Made by a program: the position numbers and the translations under genes. The notes below the pieces were generated by a model. It was not told where the DNA came from and ran no database searches. It saw only the letters and a program-made list of their open reading frames with translations. From positions 6,984,961 to 7,048,960 of the forward strand of contig NC_135071.1 of the NCBI RefSeq assembly GCF_051401765.1: DNA of 64,000 bases, read 5' to 3'. This DNA comes from Calliopsis andreniformis. Lineage: Eukaryota; Arthropoda; Insecta; Hymenoptera; Andrenidae. Positions 11,400 to 23,300 of the stretch are shown one piece after another; within the stretch, counting starts at the first letter, position 1; every line of letters starts with the position of its first letter.

Positions 11400-12740
11400 T
11401 TGGACAACCTCGAGCCATGAATCTGCATGAACCACATTTACACGAAAATCACGACATGGATTACGGCTTAGATAGTCCACATGTTCTACACATCTGCCTT
11501 TTCGATATTCTAAGTCAAATGAATAGTCTTGTAAGAAGACCCACCATCTTGCTATCCGCGGTAATAAGTCTTCTTTATTACTAGTCGCCTTTATGGCGTT
11601 ACAGTCCATTATGATTTTAAATTGAATTCCTAACAAATAGGTACGGAAATATTTCAATGCACTAACAATAGCCAGGGTCTCCAATTCATAAGAATAATAT
11701 TTAGATTCCTCAGGGGTAGTACGACGACTATAGTAAGCCACTACACACATGTCCCCTTCTACCCTTTGGAAAAGGATTGCGCCATAACCGATTGAACTGG
11801 CACCAGTATGCAATTCTGTTTCTCGTTCGGGATCAAAAATGATCAAAAGTGGATGACTACTTAATTTATCTAAAATATACTGTCTTGCTTCGATCTGTGA
11901 TTGCCCCCACTCCCAAGGTCGATTATTCCTAGTTAGTTTCGTAATACGTGCACTACGAACAGAAAATTCTGGAATAAATTTACGGAAATAAGACGCTAAG
12001 CCCATAAATTGCTGAACCTGCTTCACGTGCGTAGGAACTGGCGAGTCTAGCAGTATCTGTACTTTTTGTTTTCCCGGGCGAATCCCGTCGGCAGATATTT
12101 CTCACCCTAAGTAATCTATTGTTTTTTGAAAAAATGTACATTTCTTTAAATTGAACGAGAAACTGGTCTGAGATAAAGCCTGTAGCACGCAATCAAGTCT
12201 CTCTAGACCTTCCTCAATTGTCCAGATAAACTAACGCAATTTTATTTCGCAAAGGACCCAATGCAACATTAATAGCTCTTTGAAACACAGCAGGAGCATT
12301 CGTCAAACCAAAGGGCATATGCAGGTATTCATAATGCTCATCAGGTGTAACAAAGGCAGTTTTTTGAATCGAATATGCAGCAATTGGTATCTGGTGAAAA
12401 TCTGACGCCATGTCCAAAATGGTAAAATACCTTCCCTTCCCCAAACGATCGAGCTGATCATCTATTAGCGGCAGTGGATAACGATCTCATATTGTTATTT
12501 TGTTCAGAGCTCGAAAGTCTACACATAATCTGTCAGACCCATCTTTTTTTTTTACAAGTATAATGGGACTCGCAAATAGCGAAACGCTTTCTGGTATTAT
12601 TTCATTACGTAGTAAATCATCAATAATTACCCGTACTCTTTCGCGCTCGGCATACGACAAACGATAAAGATGGTAGTTTATTACTTTATATGCATATTGT
12701 AACTCGTAGCAATCATATGTCGGTACCGCTCCAGCAATTC
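11400..12740 (-). pseudogene. gypsy reverse transcriptase and RNase H remnant
   Basis: RT blocks seen on the minus strand are IIPESVSLFASPIILVKKK and LCVDFRALNKIT (about 12490-12600), FTILDMASDFHQIPI (first catalytic Asp) and HMPFGLTNAPAVFQRAI. The catalytic YLDD box reads YLDN and is followed by a deletion and a stop at 12214. The thumb/RNase H part follows at 12026 and below (KQVQQFMGLASYFRKFIPEF). In RNase H the usual TDAS motif reads TGAS (about 11800), so the first catalytic Asp is gone. Both enzymes would be inactive. Confidence 0.9.
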
Positions 12741-13200
12741 TTCTAAAGGGCCAAGCGCTGAGTTTTCGACGGCAGTCACAGCGAAGCATTGGTCCACTCT
12801 GTCCCTCATGTTCCTTCGGCAATTCTAATGCCCGCTGTAATGTAGTTCCCGATGCATCAGTCATCATGCGCAGATCGGAATGTATTACAACGTTCCTCCC
12901 AATGATGAGATCCAGTGACATGTCTGAATCCGGTAAGACAAACAGATCCAGCTCCACAGAAACGTCCTCAAATTGAAGGATTTTCGTCGAACAGCCAATA
13001 GTCTTGATGGGCAAATTTCCTAATCCGTATCCTAATCCTAATCCTAATAAGCACTGAGGTCATCCGCGAAATTATTTTACAGTTTGCCCGTTTTGCTGCT
13101 CCCTTCTTAATCAATGAACAGTCAGCACCACTGTCCATCAGACAATAAAGCATTGTACCGTGAAGAAGGTTAGGTGTTAATTTGTGATCTTCCACGACAC
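12740..13200 (-). pseudogene. gypsy aspartic protease remnant
   Basis: The active-site motif LMDSGADCSLI lies at about 13135 on the minus strand, in the usual place between gag knuckle and RT. The frame then runs into an expanded six-base repeat (about 13019-13050, read as alternating Arg-Ile) that shifts it. The downstream part (VLPDSDMSLDLIIGRNVV) continues in another frame. The DSGA catalytic triplet is intact, but the frame is not. Confidence 0.8.
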
Positions 13201-13289
13201 AAACATTCACCTGGTCGTTCTTCTGACTCTCCTTATTACGGGCGGCTCGCTGCTTGATCCAGCATTGGGACTCCTCGTACCCTTTCTTC

Positions 13290-14060
13290 ATGCAATAATT
13301 GCAGATGAACACCTTTCTAACCAAAAGTCCTTTCCCTTCAGCACTCGTACCTGCTTTGCGCCTTTCAGGGCAGTCGTTTATTAAACGTCTAGATGATGAC
13401 CGCTGTTCATGTCCACCCGTTTTCGTGTTCCTATCCTTGTGTTCATCTTCACTAATCCTTTTCCTTCACGGGCTTAATAAATTGTGATATTCCGACAATC
13501 AATGCCGATGTTGTCTTGTACTGTCCATTGGTTACAAACTGCTTTATGTTTTGGTCTGTTATACCATCAATCACAAGCTCTATATATTCTTCGGGTTTAA
13601 ATGATACACGTGTCTGCTCAAAATACGCCAATTTTCTCCTCGCATACTGAACGTATGTTGATGCATCATCACTAGTATATGATAAAGCACGTTGTAAACG
13701 TTCATGCAACTTCTTTTCAGGAACAAACACAGCAAATAAATCATCCGGAAATGTGTCTCAAGTACGAGGTTCGCCTTTCCATTCCTGGTACAATCTTTTA
13801 GATGCACCTGCCAAGGCGTGCGTAGCCAAACATAGTCTTTGTTGACTTGAGACACTTTTAGTAATCTTTTCAACCAAATCACACCATGTCGTAGCATCAT
13901 CACCCAAATCACTTCCGTCGAATTCAGGAACAGCTTCCATAAAAGAATGCGGCACAGATGTCACGGCACTCGCATTAACCGGCGTCGAAGAACTCCCCAC
14001 TTGTTCGAGTGTTCGCCGGACGATATCGTCAATGTTAGGTGCCGCACTCGCGTTTTCCAT
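13290..14060 (-). pseudogene. gypsy gag remnant with damaged zinc knuckle
   Basis: Translation on the minus strand starts at a Met codon at 14060 (MENASAAPNIDD). It runs through a capsid-like region with FDGSDLGDDATTW and RLYQEWKGEP. A stop and frame change occur near 13758. The frame then continues (VPEKKLHERLQRAL, YARRKLAYFEQ, YIELVIDGI) to a stop at 13452, and another frame change leads to a knuckle CNYCMKKGYEESQC at about 13262-13303. In the CCHC pattern the His position is Tyr, so zinc binding is probably lost. Structural protein of the particle; non-functional here. Confidence 0.85.
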
Positions 14061-16029
14061 ATTCTTACTAATTTTGTATTTAGGAAAACACAAAAGTACA
14101 CACACAATGTAAAATCTACTGAGTCTCATAGTCTCGTAAGCGAAATCGGATTAAGGAATCCCACTTCTGATGTTAGAAGAAAATCAAAAAACGTTGATTC
14201 TGCCGAGGTTCTGGAGTAAGTGCCGTGTCCCTTGACACAGTCCTCTTGCCAGAGTCAAAAAACTCTCCCCACTCCGTAGCTAGATCCTCCAGGAACAAAG
14301 TCCCTGTTCTTTAGCAACACAGCGTCGGGCCGCTTGCCATTCCCAAACTCTCTATCTCTTCACATAAACATTCAATCCCTCAACACCCGATAGCTGGGAG
14401 ACCCAACGTGGTCATCAGCCATTGCCTGGCATCGGGACTGTTTAGTCTCACGCACCCTCATTCAAGGCCACTTAGCCTAAGTCTCAAACATAAAACCCTC
14501 GAAGGTAAGACGACATGGAACCGTTCACCCTCAACTCCCTTTTAAAATACGTTGACGGTAATAGACAGTACACAGGTCATTCATGATCGAGGCATTTGGT
14601 GTTGTCAAAGTTTATGACACGGGTGAGACTACCAGCGACCATGTTTTGTATACTAATGACAGTCTAGCTTTGCGAATATCGCGGTCTAGACTTTTAGCGG
14701 CAGTACTCCAAGAATGCCATTAACTGACAATGCAAAATCTTTAATTTGATTTTGAAACTGTGTTCGAAAAAGATGTAACAAATCCAAATTCGTCCAAGAC
14801 TTACCTGTATAGTCACTATAGAACCGCAGCACGCTCAAGAGGTAATTGATTGATTCGAACTACTATTTTAGCTTGCAATATGCTCTGTTAAACCTATTTA
14901 CAAGTTGGTTAAATCTAACAATTCTTTGAAATATTTAAACATGTACATAGATTCGTGAATAAACACTTGCATGTATAATATGCCATTTCATATTTTCTGT
15001 GTTGTTGGAATATTTTAAATTTTTCCGATCTGTTTGCTTTCGTTTCGTTTTTCTTTGGAGTTTTTCTGTATCGAAATGCAAAATTCACTAACGATCCATC
15101 GTATCCACGAGATGCGCTGTGAATTCATTAATTTTAACAACGTATCTAAACGAACTGGATGTCTATCGTTTTCTTTTATTCAAGAAACTTAGAATAAAGT
15201 TTAAAAACAAAAAATTCCTGACATTTGATTACCGGTACTCAAAATCAACTCTTCACAATCACCAATTTAGCGAACATAGTTTATACATATTTTGTACAAA
15301 ATGTTTCGATGTGAATTTATTATAAAATAAGTACTTCTTTGTTTTCATGCGAAGAGGACACAAAACACTTTTTTAAATTTTAAACAACCAATAAAAATGG
15401 TTTCTGTCTGCATTGCAATTTTAAGAATAGCCAAACTTATATAGGTATCTTTCTTATCTCTTTAATCCATACACTTAATTTTTGCGATCTCTGACTTGTC
15501 TCACGATTTCTATTTCTTGACAAGTTTTACTTTCAATTTAAAGTTCATGTTTATTTCACAATTGAAACAAAATAAAGGTTATTCAGAACTTTACATTTCT
15601 TAAGAAATTTGAAATATGAACTCGTTATTTTCGAACAGTTTCGATAAATTCTATGTAAATATTGCCTATTGTGTATATCTCAGAACGCAAATGTGTAGAG
15701 TTCCAAAAGTCGGTGAGTACTTTTATGAAATACAAGAAATTTCAAACGAATATTCAATGACACAACTGTGCAAATAATCCCAACAGAAATGCAGATAAAT
15801 TTATTATCAAGCATCTTGTAAACCAGAGGCAAAGTAGCTGAATCAATAGTCGAATATTTGTATGCTCCACTAGGAATAAAACAGACTTAAATGATAAAAG
15901 CAACAGTAATGTAAACGTACTTATAACGAAACTTGACACATAAATTTGTAACGAGACAATATTACATATCTGTTTTAATAAAATTCAATTATATTTTTTT
16001 AAACATTGGTACTTATTAACTACATTCTA
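14061..16029. other. Unassigned DNA upstream of gypsy gag
   Basis: About 14130-14820 is less AT-rich than its surroundings and is where the 5' LTR and leader of the minus-strand gypsy element should be. No terminal repeat could be confirmed. 14820-16029 is AT-rich with nothing assignable. Confidence 0.3.
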
Positions 16030-16226
16030 CAAAGTGAGTTACGTAATTATATCATCTGAATTTTCTTACAAGCTATTTGTTATATGGTAAAGTGTTTGAG
16101 TGTAAGGAGTATGCTCTTCTTTGATATACTCCTTTTGATACCAAACAACTTTCGTTTAAAACATTTTTTCATATAACAGATAGTTTACAAGAAAATTCAG
16201 GTGATATGATTACGTAACTCACCCTG
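16030..16226. mobile_element. Palindromic MITE, mariner type (TA target)
   Basis: The two arms (about 16030-16092 and 16164-16226) are inverted copies, about 63 bp each, with around 85% identity by eye. Shared blocks are GTGAGTTACGTAAT, TATCA, CTGAATTTTCTT and TGTTATATG. The outermost bases are CAAAGTGAG on one side and CAGGGTGAG on the other. TA dinucleotides flank both ends (16028-16029 and 16227-16228). There is no coding capacity; total length is 197 bp. Confidence 0.85.
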
Positions 16227-17154
16227 TATAATAAATAGCAAACTACAACTACATACAAAATCGTATAAAAAGAATTGCAAGCCGCAAATTAATTTTTACA
16301 TGAATTTCTTCACAGGTAAAACGAGAGTCAGGTGTACTTATTTCCATTTTCATCATTTCATAACTCAAGAAAAATTGTGTTTGTACACCCAGCTCACTGC
16401 ATTCTGGCCGCATCGACACATATGCATGTAGGAGAGTTTACCCTCGCCGCGAAATTCAGCAATCAGCACTATCTAATAACTAATGTCAGTCTCTTATGTC
16501 ATTCTCTAGTGATAGGTACTATGGGACGACATAATCCTGCTATGTTGACAGACGGATATTTTTATCGTATTAATATGAACATGCTAATGTTCATCATTTA
16601 TGAAAAGTTCCCGTTTGCTACATTTCTCATTTATGTGCAAATTAAATTTATCAATTTATGTGCCAATATAAAAAGTAATAAGAAATTTCAGAATCATTTA
16701 TTCATAGAGTAAGAATTTCAATATCGCTTATATGTAATAAAAGTAACACAACTCAGGAAACGTGGTTTAAAAATTACAACAATAAAGCAGTTTAACATAA
16801 AGTATATTTTGGTAAACAGATTCTTCTAAGTTTTCTCCAATTGTGTCACTTTTATTGCATATTAGCCATATGTAACATTTGCTGTATGATCGAAATCTTA
16901 GGTCATTTCAATAATATTATTATTGTTATTTCTCCACGCCTGAAAAAGTCACTTATTTTTTAAGTTCATCCTTTGCTAAAATGATATAAAAATCAATTAA
17001 ATGTTACATTAACAGGCATAAAAAAAGTATCAGAAGTGTGATAAATTTATTTTTCTATGTTTGTTTTCTGATATTTTGGAAATAGATAAAAGTTATTAAT
17101 TACATCGTCACGAAATAAAGAAAGAAATTAAGTTTCTTCTTTTTCTGTTTTTAG
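16227..17154. other. AT-rich DNA just upstream of the first recognised DIP exon
   Basis: A 126-codon open frame at 16332-16712 has no recognisable protein features and no splice context. The exon expected upstream (signal peptide and first half of Ig1, ending in phase 0) was looked for here and in the rest of 1-17154 and not found. This stretch is therefore probably intronic. Confidence 0.4.
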
Positions 17155-17362
17155 GTAGCTTGGCTACGGGTGGACACACAAACCATCCTAACAATAGCCA
17201 ATCATGTGATCACAAAAAATCACAGGATTGGTGTAACACACACTGAGCACAGAACCTGGCACCTACATATACGTGAAGTCAGCGAATCTGATCGGGGTGC
17301 TTACATGTGCCAGCTAAACACCGATCCAATGAAGAACCAAATTGGATATCTGGAGGTTGTAG
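17155..17362 (+). CDS. DIP exon: second half of Ig1
   Basis: This 208-bp exon follows a pyrimidine-rich acceptor ending TTTTTAG and ends at GTTGTAG|gttggt. It begins in phase 0 with VAWLRVDTQTILTI, where the Trp is the Ig core Trp. It contains SESDRGAYMCQLN with the second Ig1 cysteine and ends GYLEVV. The first Ig1 cysteine must come from an upstream exon outside the recognised model. Confidence 0.94.
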
Positions 17363-20300
17363 GTTGGTTTATGAAATTCTATTAAATCAATCAATAAATG
17401 AGTTTCCTTGAAACAAGAAAAACATGTACAAAAAAGTGTTTCTAATCAAACTATTAATGAAATTACTGCAATATTTGTCGTAATCGCATTCAAAACAAAA
17501 CAATCTCATTTGCATGCACTGTTATTCATGTCTTTGACAATACCAAAGTGAGCTATCTATCATAAAGACGAATTGATCTGGTCATCGATAAAAAACACGT
17601 CTTTCATTATAAAATCACCAGTCAATTATGGATCCATGTTGAGATAATATAATTTTTGTTAACAGTTCCTCCCGATATCTTGGACTACTTAACAAGCACT
17701 GACATGGTAGTGAGGGAAGGTAGCAACGTCACGTTGCGTTGCGCTGCAACAGGATCGCCAACACCAAATATTACGTGGAGGCGGGAACATGGGAAAACTA
17801 TACTTCTGGGGAACAGTCAAGAAGGTAACAAGTGGTTAGCTGGAGTATGTAATTAACACTTTTCTGTCGAGTTGTTTGTATCCTATACAAAGTGTCACAG
17901 TAATGGTGGAGCAGCCCAGAAAAGTATAAGTTCTTCAGAGTATACTTACAAATTTTAGCTGTAACATACTCATCGGAGATACTGAGTATAATTTTTTTAT
18001 AAAAGGGTGATTTTTCTTGAAAGAATATAATTAAATAAAATTTAGTTATAATACAATTATAATATAGTACAATATAGTTAAATTCGAGTTAAGTTTTCAT
18101 CCCATTTATTAAGATTACAGTCATGCTGAAGAATATAATATACTTTGACTTATTTAGAAGTTACTAAAACTAAAATAGAAACTAAAAATAGAACAGAAAA
18201 TAGAAACTAAAATAGAGATAAAGAAAGAGGCTTAACTCCTTAGGAAGCTGAAGATCAAATTCAAAATTGTATTTCACTGAAATAAATACAAAGTAAATAT
18301 AGTATTTTCTCGTTATAGACTTTCTATTCTATTGACTTTATATTGTTAAACACGTTTTCGAGGTCAACTCGCATTCATTGTATTCCACTTTGGTCTTATG
18401 AACAATTTTGAGTGATAGGGCTCATAAATAAAATTCTTTCACTCTATAGCAAACGTAACAATTCTGTATGTATACATTTAATCCAAGAAAAAATGTTCAA
18501 ACAATTATTAAAATTTAATTAAATTCTTCTGCGTCTTTGATTTCTTTGAAGAAGCAGAAAACTATTAATTCAAATGTAAGATGCCTTAGAACTTATTATT
18601 AGAAACAAAATAGTTCATTTTCATAATTCTAGCATCCTAAATCTACGACTACAATATTCTTCACATTTAAGGAATCTGTATAGAATTAAGTTTCTGATAT
18701 TTACTGTTTTTCCCTGTGTTTCATGTTAAAAATACCGTACCTGATTCATTTCTACTACAAAGTTAAGAAATACATACATGATATACGATGCACACACAAT
18801 GAAAATTTATCACCAGCAGCTTTCACACTTATTTAGCGAGAGATGCAGCGCGAGGAGTCTGTCATTGCTATATTGTTATTACGCCGATGATGTCAGAATG
18901 AAATATACCCGTTTTTGCGCCTCAGCGGCATAGAACATGGCTGTTCTTATTCGCGAGCAACGAAATAACAATTTATCACCCTTTTGTTCTTTATTCGTAC
19001 CTAACTGCAATATTGCATGGCGGGAAACTGCTGAGCCTATAAGAAGAAAAATGTCTCTGCTCTTATAGAATTGACTGCTTGATATTACCATCTGATATTA
19101 GTTTTTAAATTTCTTAAATTTTCAAATATTAAAATATGTAAATCCTCAAATATATTTGATTATTCACATCTTTAAGTTCTTACATTTACAATACTTCCTA
19201 TATATTAGTATTATAATTAATAACTGATAAAATAAATTTTTTAGTAAAAAGAGTACATAAGAAACAGTAGAATATAGGCACTAGTACATAAAGATTTCAC
19301 GCAAAATTCTATAAAAAATAGAAATATCGTATAACTATAGCAGGATACTTTTAACTATTGAAAATGTGTCGGAAGTAAATTACCTGGGTATATTTACAAC
19401 ATAAAGACATTAGATATGTGTATATGGAGTAAGAATTAAGATGATTTCATCTTAAGGTCATAATAATCTATGGCGTATACCCACTCTTATATTAGTGAAA
19501 TAATATATAAATGGTATAAAAAAATAAAATTATCAAAACCAGTGTTTTCTAGTGAATAACATTGAATCACGCAGAAAATAACTATTATTCTGTGTCATTT
19601 TGAACGAAACATAAAATAGAAGCAAATTATTGCTTTGATTATTACCAGCGTGCTCTCATATTTGTCCCCGTTTCTTTCGATTCTTTCCACATCTCTGTCT
19701 CTTTTCGTTTCATTTTTCAAAATTCGTTTACGCGGATAGCAATTCATTCGAATTCGCGGACGTGTGGATAAAATCGACAACAATCGTGGACAAACTGGCA
19801 GACCTATTTACTGGAAGCTGTACGCAAATACAAATGGAAAATAAAGTTTCCCAGTTACTCATTATTGCTGTTTCCTCGTTTCTCGTAGGTCAAAGAACTT
19901 GTTTATAATTCTTATTTCACAGTTCCTTTAAAGTAATTGCAACATAACTTAAATCAAACGAGCTTTTTGAATGACGACTCAGAGCTATTGAATAGCTAAA
20001 ATTATTGCTGTTTAAGGGATTTTGAACACCTAGAAGAAATCTAGTAAACTTTAATCTCCGAGGACAAAACCAGACGTTACAATCATAAGAATATTACAAG
20101 AATAAAAATAATCAATATAAACAGTTTGTTGAAAAAACAGGTTTGACTCATTTAAATTTGACGCTCTTCTATTCATTATTAGTGTTTAGCACTGGACATA
20201 TGTATGTTGTTACATTCTGTAACGATTAAAATTTTTTTTTCTTTTCCTTTCCCACGAGGATTATCGTCGTCGCGACGGTTGGTCGCCACCCGATATTTGG

Positions 20301-23300
20301 CGTTAGCATAAAGTAAGTCGCAAACGTCTCTCGAATCCTGCAACGAGCTGCCGTTGCAGTAACCCAATATTAACGTCCGTTTAATACGTAGAAACTCTGG
20401 ACGCCCAGTGGTTCTCCAATAAAGTTAATAATAATAAAACTGCCATTCATAACGGATGCATCAACAATACACAGTGTTATGGGGAATCCCTTGTTGATTG
20501 CATTCGTTCCCGTTATTTCCACATGAACAATAGTTTTGCGAATATTTCTCAAGTCCTTGCCGAAATACTACCTCATTGGTAAAATTATAATGTCTCTTTG
20601 TATTATTTTTCATCTTACTTTTATACATATACATATTTTTATACATATCCGGAATCGCTATTTTGTGAATGAATGCGAGTATGTCAGAATCTGGACTCAA
20701 AATTTAGAATGGTTGAGAGCATCACCAAACCTATTGGTTGAGGAATGCAGAAATCAAAGGAACACATACACCATGCACACGCGTGATTTCAAGCGAGCCT
20801 CCGAGAGCAACCGCGACTTGCCACCGGGTTACAATAATGCAGCATCAGCTTTTTGATAGCTAGATCAGCGTGGGTCCCACCCGAGTGCTCCAAGCCGCGT
20901 CACTCTTCGTTGACAAGTCATGAGGTACGCGATGAAGGGCCTGTGGGCTAATTATCCTTTCTTCTATCAGTTAGATTCTCAATAGTTTCGAGCAGAGATT
21001 CGCTCAAAAGTGCAGTGATAAAATTTCAAATAGTTTCTGTTTTTCTTGATTATTTCTTACTATCCAAGTTCGGCTTAATAATATAGTAACAATATCTCTA
21101 ATCGTGTGTGTGTGTGTGTGTGTGTGTGCAGTTTTCCAGGTATACTCCAATTGTCTATAGTACTCCAGGTTTTTGGAAATCAGATAAAGACCAAGTAATT
21201 CAAAGAAAACGTATAAAATTTGTATAAAGAAGTAACCAGTTGATTGGTGAGTCTCTCATTGTAATATTTTTTTTCATTCCTCTTATGGTTGTAATTCTTC
21301 TTTTTTTGTTTTGTAACGGGAAAAGGGAGTCCATCGGAGAGTTGTCTCTGATCCCGGAGTATATTTGACTCTCCTGCTTAATGTTCTTTTAAAATGTGCT
21401 TATCATCAGAATATATTCACCTATCTTAATATTGCAAATGCAATACAGTATATTTAATAATCAGACCTTCAACCAAGCATCCACCCTCCCTCGAACAAGC
21501 ATCCACTACGGAGCCTATATAGGACTAGACGAAAACGAATCCACAATAATTAATCTATCATCGAAGGTGAAGTAACTGCTCTACTTCATTGTTGAATGTA
21601 CTGTTAACGCGCGTAACATTTGTGCAGAAAACATTCCGTCGACCAACGCGACCGCGCTACGCACGTTACAATGTGTGTATAAAAAAGTAGAGAACGAGGA
21701 ATCCTGGCAATAAATGTCTTTAAAGTAGACGCACGACAGCATAATTATTCGATTGCGGCTGTTAATGCCAATTCTTATTTTTATAATCAAAAACGCTAAA
21801 AGTAGTAGAATCTAATTGAAATTAGTAGTAATAATTTATTCAAAAACATAGTTTTCCTGTCATCTTTCGCTAACAGATTCCGCGACAGAGTGTACGATGC
21901 TTTCCTCTATCGGGTATGACAAACCTCCTTGGTTATTATCTCATCACCCGAGCTTTGTTTATAAACTCATCTCAAACAGCGTGGCAGTCCTTAGGAAAAC
22001 GAGGACTCATTTACGAAATTAATGCATGAGTTGCTTCAAACCAACAAGTACTTGTTCAAACTCGAACACAAATCTAATTTTAAACTTCAAATATTATAAA
22101 ATGTAAACAACTTTTTATACCTCTATTTTTCCTAACTATACGCACTCTGCACCTTTTACATATTAAAATTCCTTTCTTTACCCCTTTTTCTGCGATATAG
22201 TAAAAAATAACTAGAACAATTTTTAATCAGTTATAATAATCGTCTGTAATTAAGATGTTAATTTTTGTAGACTAGATACATTGTATAAAATAGAAGTTTG
22301 ATCAGAATACACAATGTAACGCGGTGATTGACGCGCAAAATGATACTCGATTTTGATAATTAATTAAAGAGAGTGAGTGGACTTTATTAACTGATTTGGC
22401 CAGCGGTTTTACGGTTTATTTCATGTTTGGGTGATTACTGTGCAACTTGACAGACGTCCTGTAACGAGAATCTCTTTGTGCCGAGATTAAGTACTTAAGC
22501 GAAGTCAGAGCTCGGCGAATCGAAAATTCAAACCATCAACCGCTGTAACCACCTCTTAGCTTTTTTCGCCACAAGATTTACGCTTCCCAGATAGCTAGTT
22601 CTTTATAAGCAGTTAGTATTTTGATTTACATTAATCTACAATACCAAAAATACACGGTAGATCAACTAAAGAGTTCTATAATCCTAACGTTCCTAAAACT
22701 ATCTTTGAATTGCTTTTTCCTAAATAAACACTTTCTATTTTTTTTCTCGATACATAAAACACATATTTAAAGTGATTAATATCAATTTAAACGTGCACTA
22801 TCTAATAGATACTCTTTCCAGGTTTCATGACAATAAATTTATACATTATATATGTTCATTGTTTCTATTTCCGTTTTCGTTTCCATTTTCTCTTTTAATT
22901 TCACATTTCAATGTACAAATCTTCAAACCTTTAACTAAATTTTTAGACTTTCAAATACTTCAAGAAAGATTCTTTATTGACTCCATGTATAGCTTGAAGG
23001 TATTTTATTTAGTGATTTTTAAAATCATAGAAATGTATAAAAAAGGTACAATTCTTTAGTGTCATGAAACTGTCAAATAAAAATTGCTGAGGTAATAGTT
23101 TTATTATTATAAATATCATAACATAAATTATATATATGTTATGAAGTATAATGAGAAACTATTTAACTAAGATAAGTCAATACTTTAAAAGTTCATATCT
23201 TCGAATCAGTAAATACATATTTTAATATTTCAATATTCAAATCATTAATTTTCTAATATTCCACTAGCCACATCGATAAATATTCTACTAATCAGAGTCT

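Larger units (their letters stand above)
10181..14060 (-). mobile_element. Ty3/gypsy LTR retrotransposon, degenerate
   Basis: The minus strand carries, in 5'-3' order, gag, CCHC-type knuckle, protease, reverse transcriptase, RNase H and integrase, the canonical Ty3/gypsy order. The translated frame is broken by many small indels and by catalytic substitutions described in the separate entries. The last pol codon is followed by a stop at 10181-10183. No env frame was seen. LTRs should flank it (5' LTR above 14060, 3' LTR below 10181), but I could not match any pair by eye, so the ends given are those of the coding region only. Confidence 0.93.

Noticed and set aside
13019..13050. CCTAAT repeated three to four times, resembling an insect telomere (TTAGG) tract
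   Set aside because: The period is six bases, not five, the run is very short, and it lies inside the gypsy protease frame as a local expansion.
16332..16712. 126-codon open frame before the first DIP exon as the missing N-terminal exon
   Set aside because: No signal peptide, no Ig cysteine context and no phase-0 donor; unlike the DIP N-terminus.
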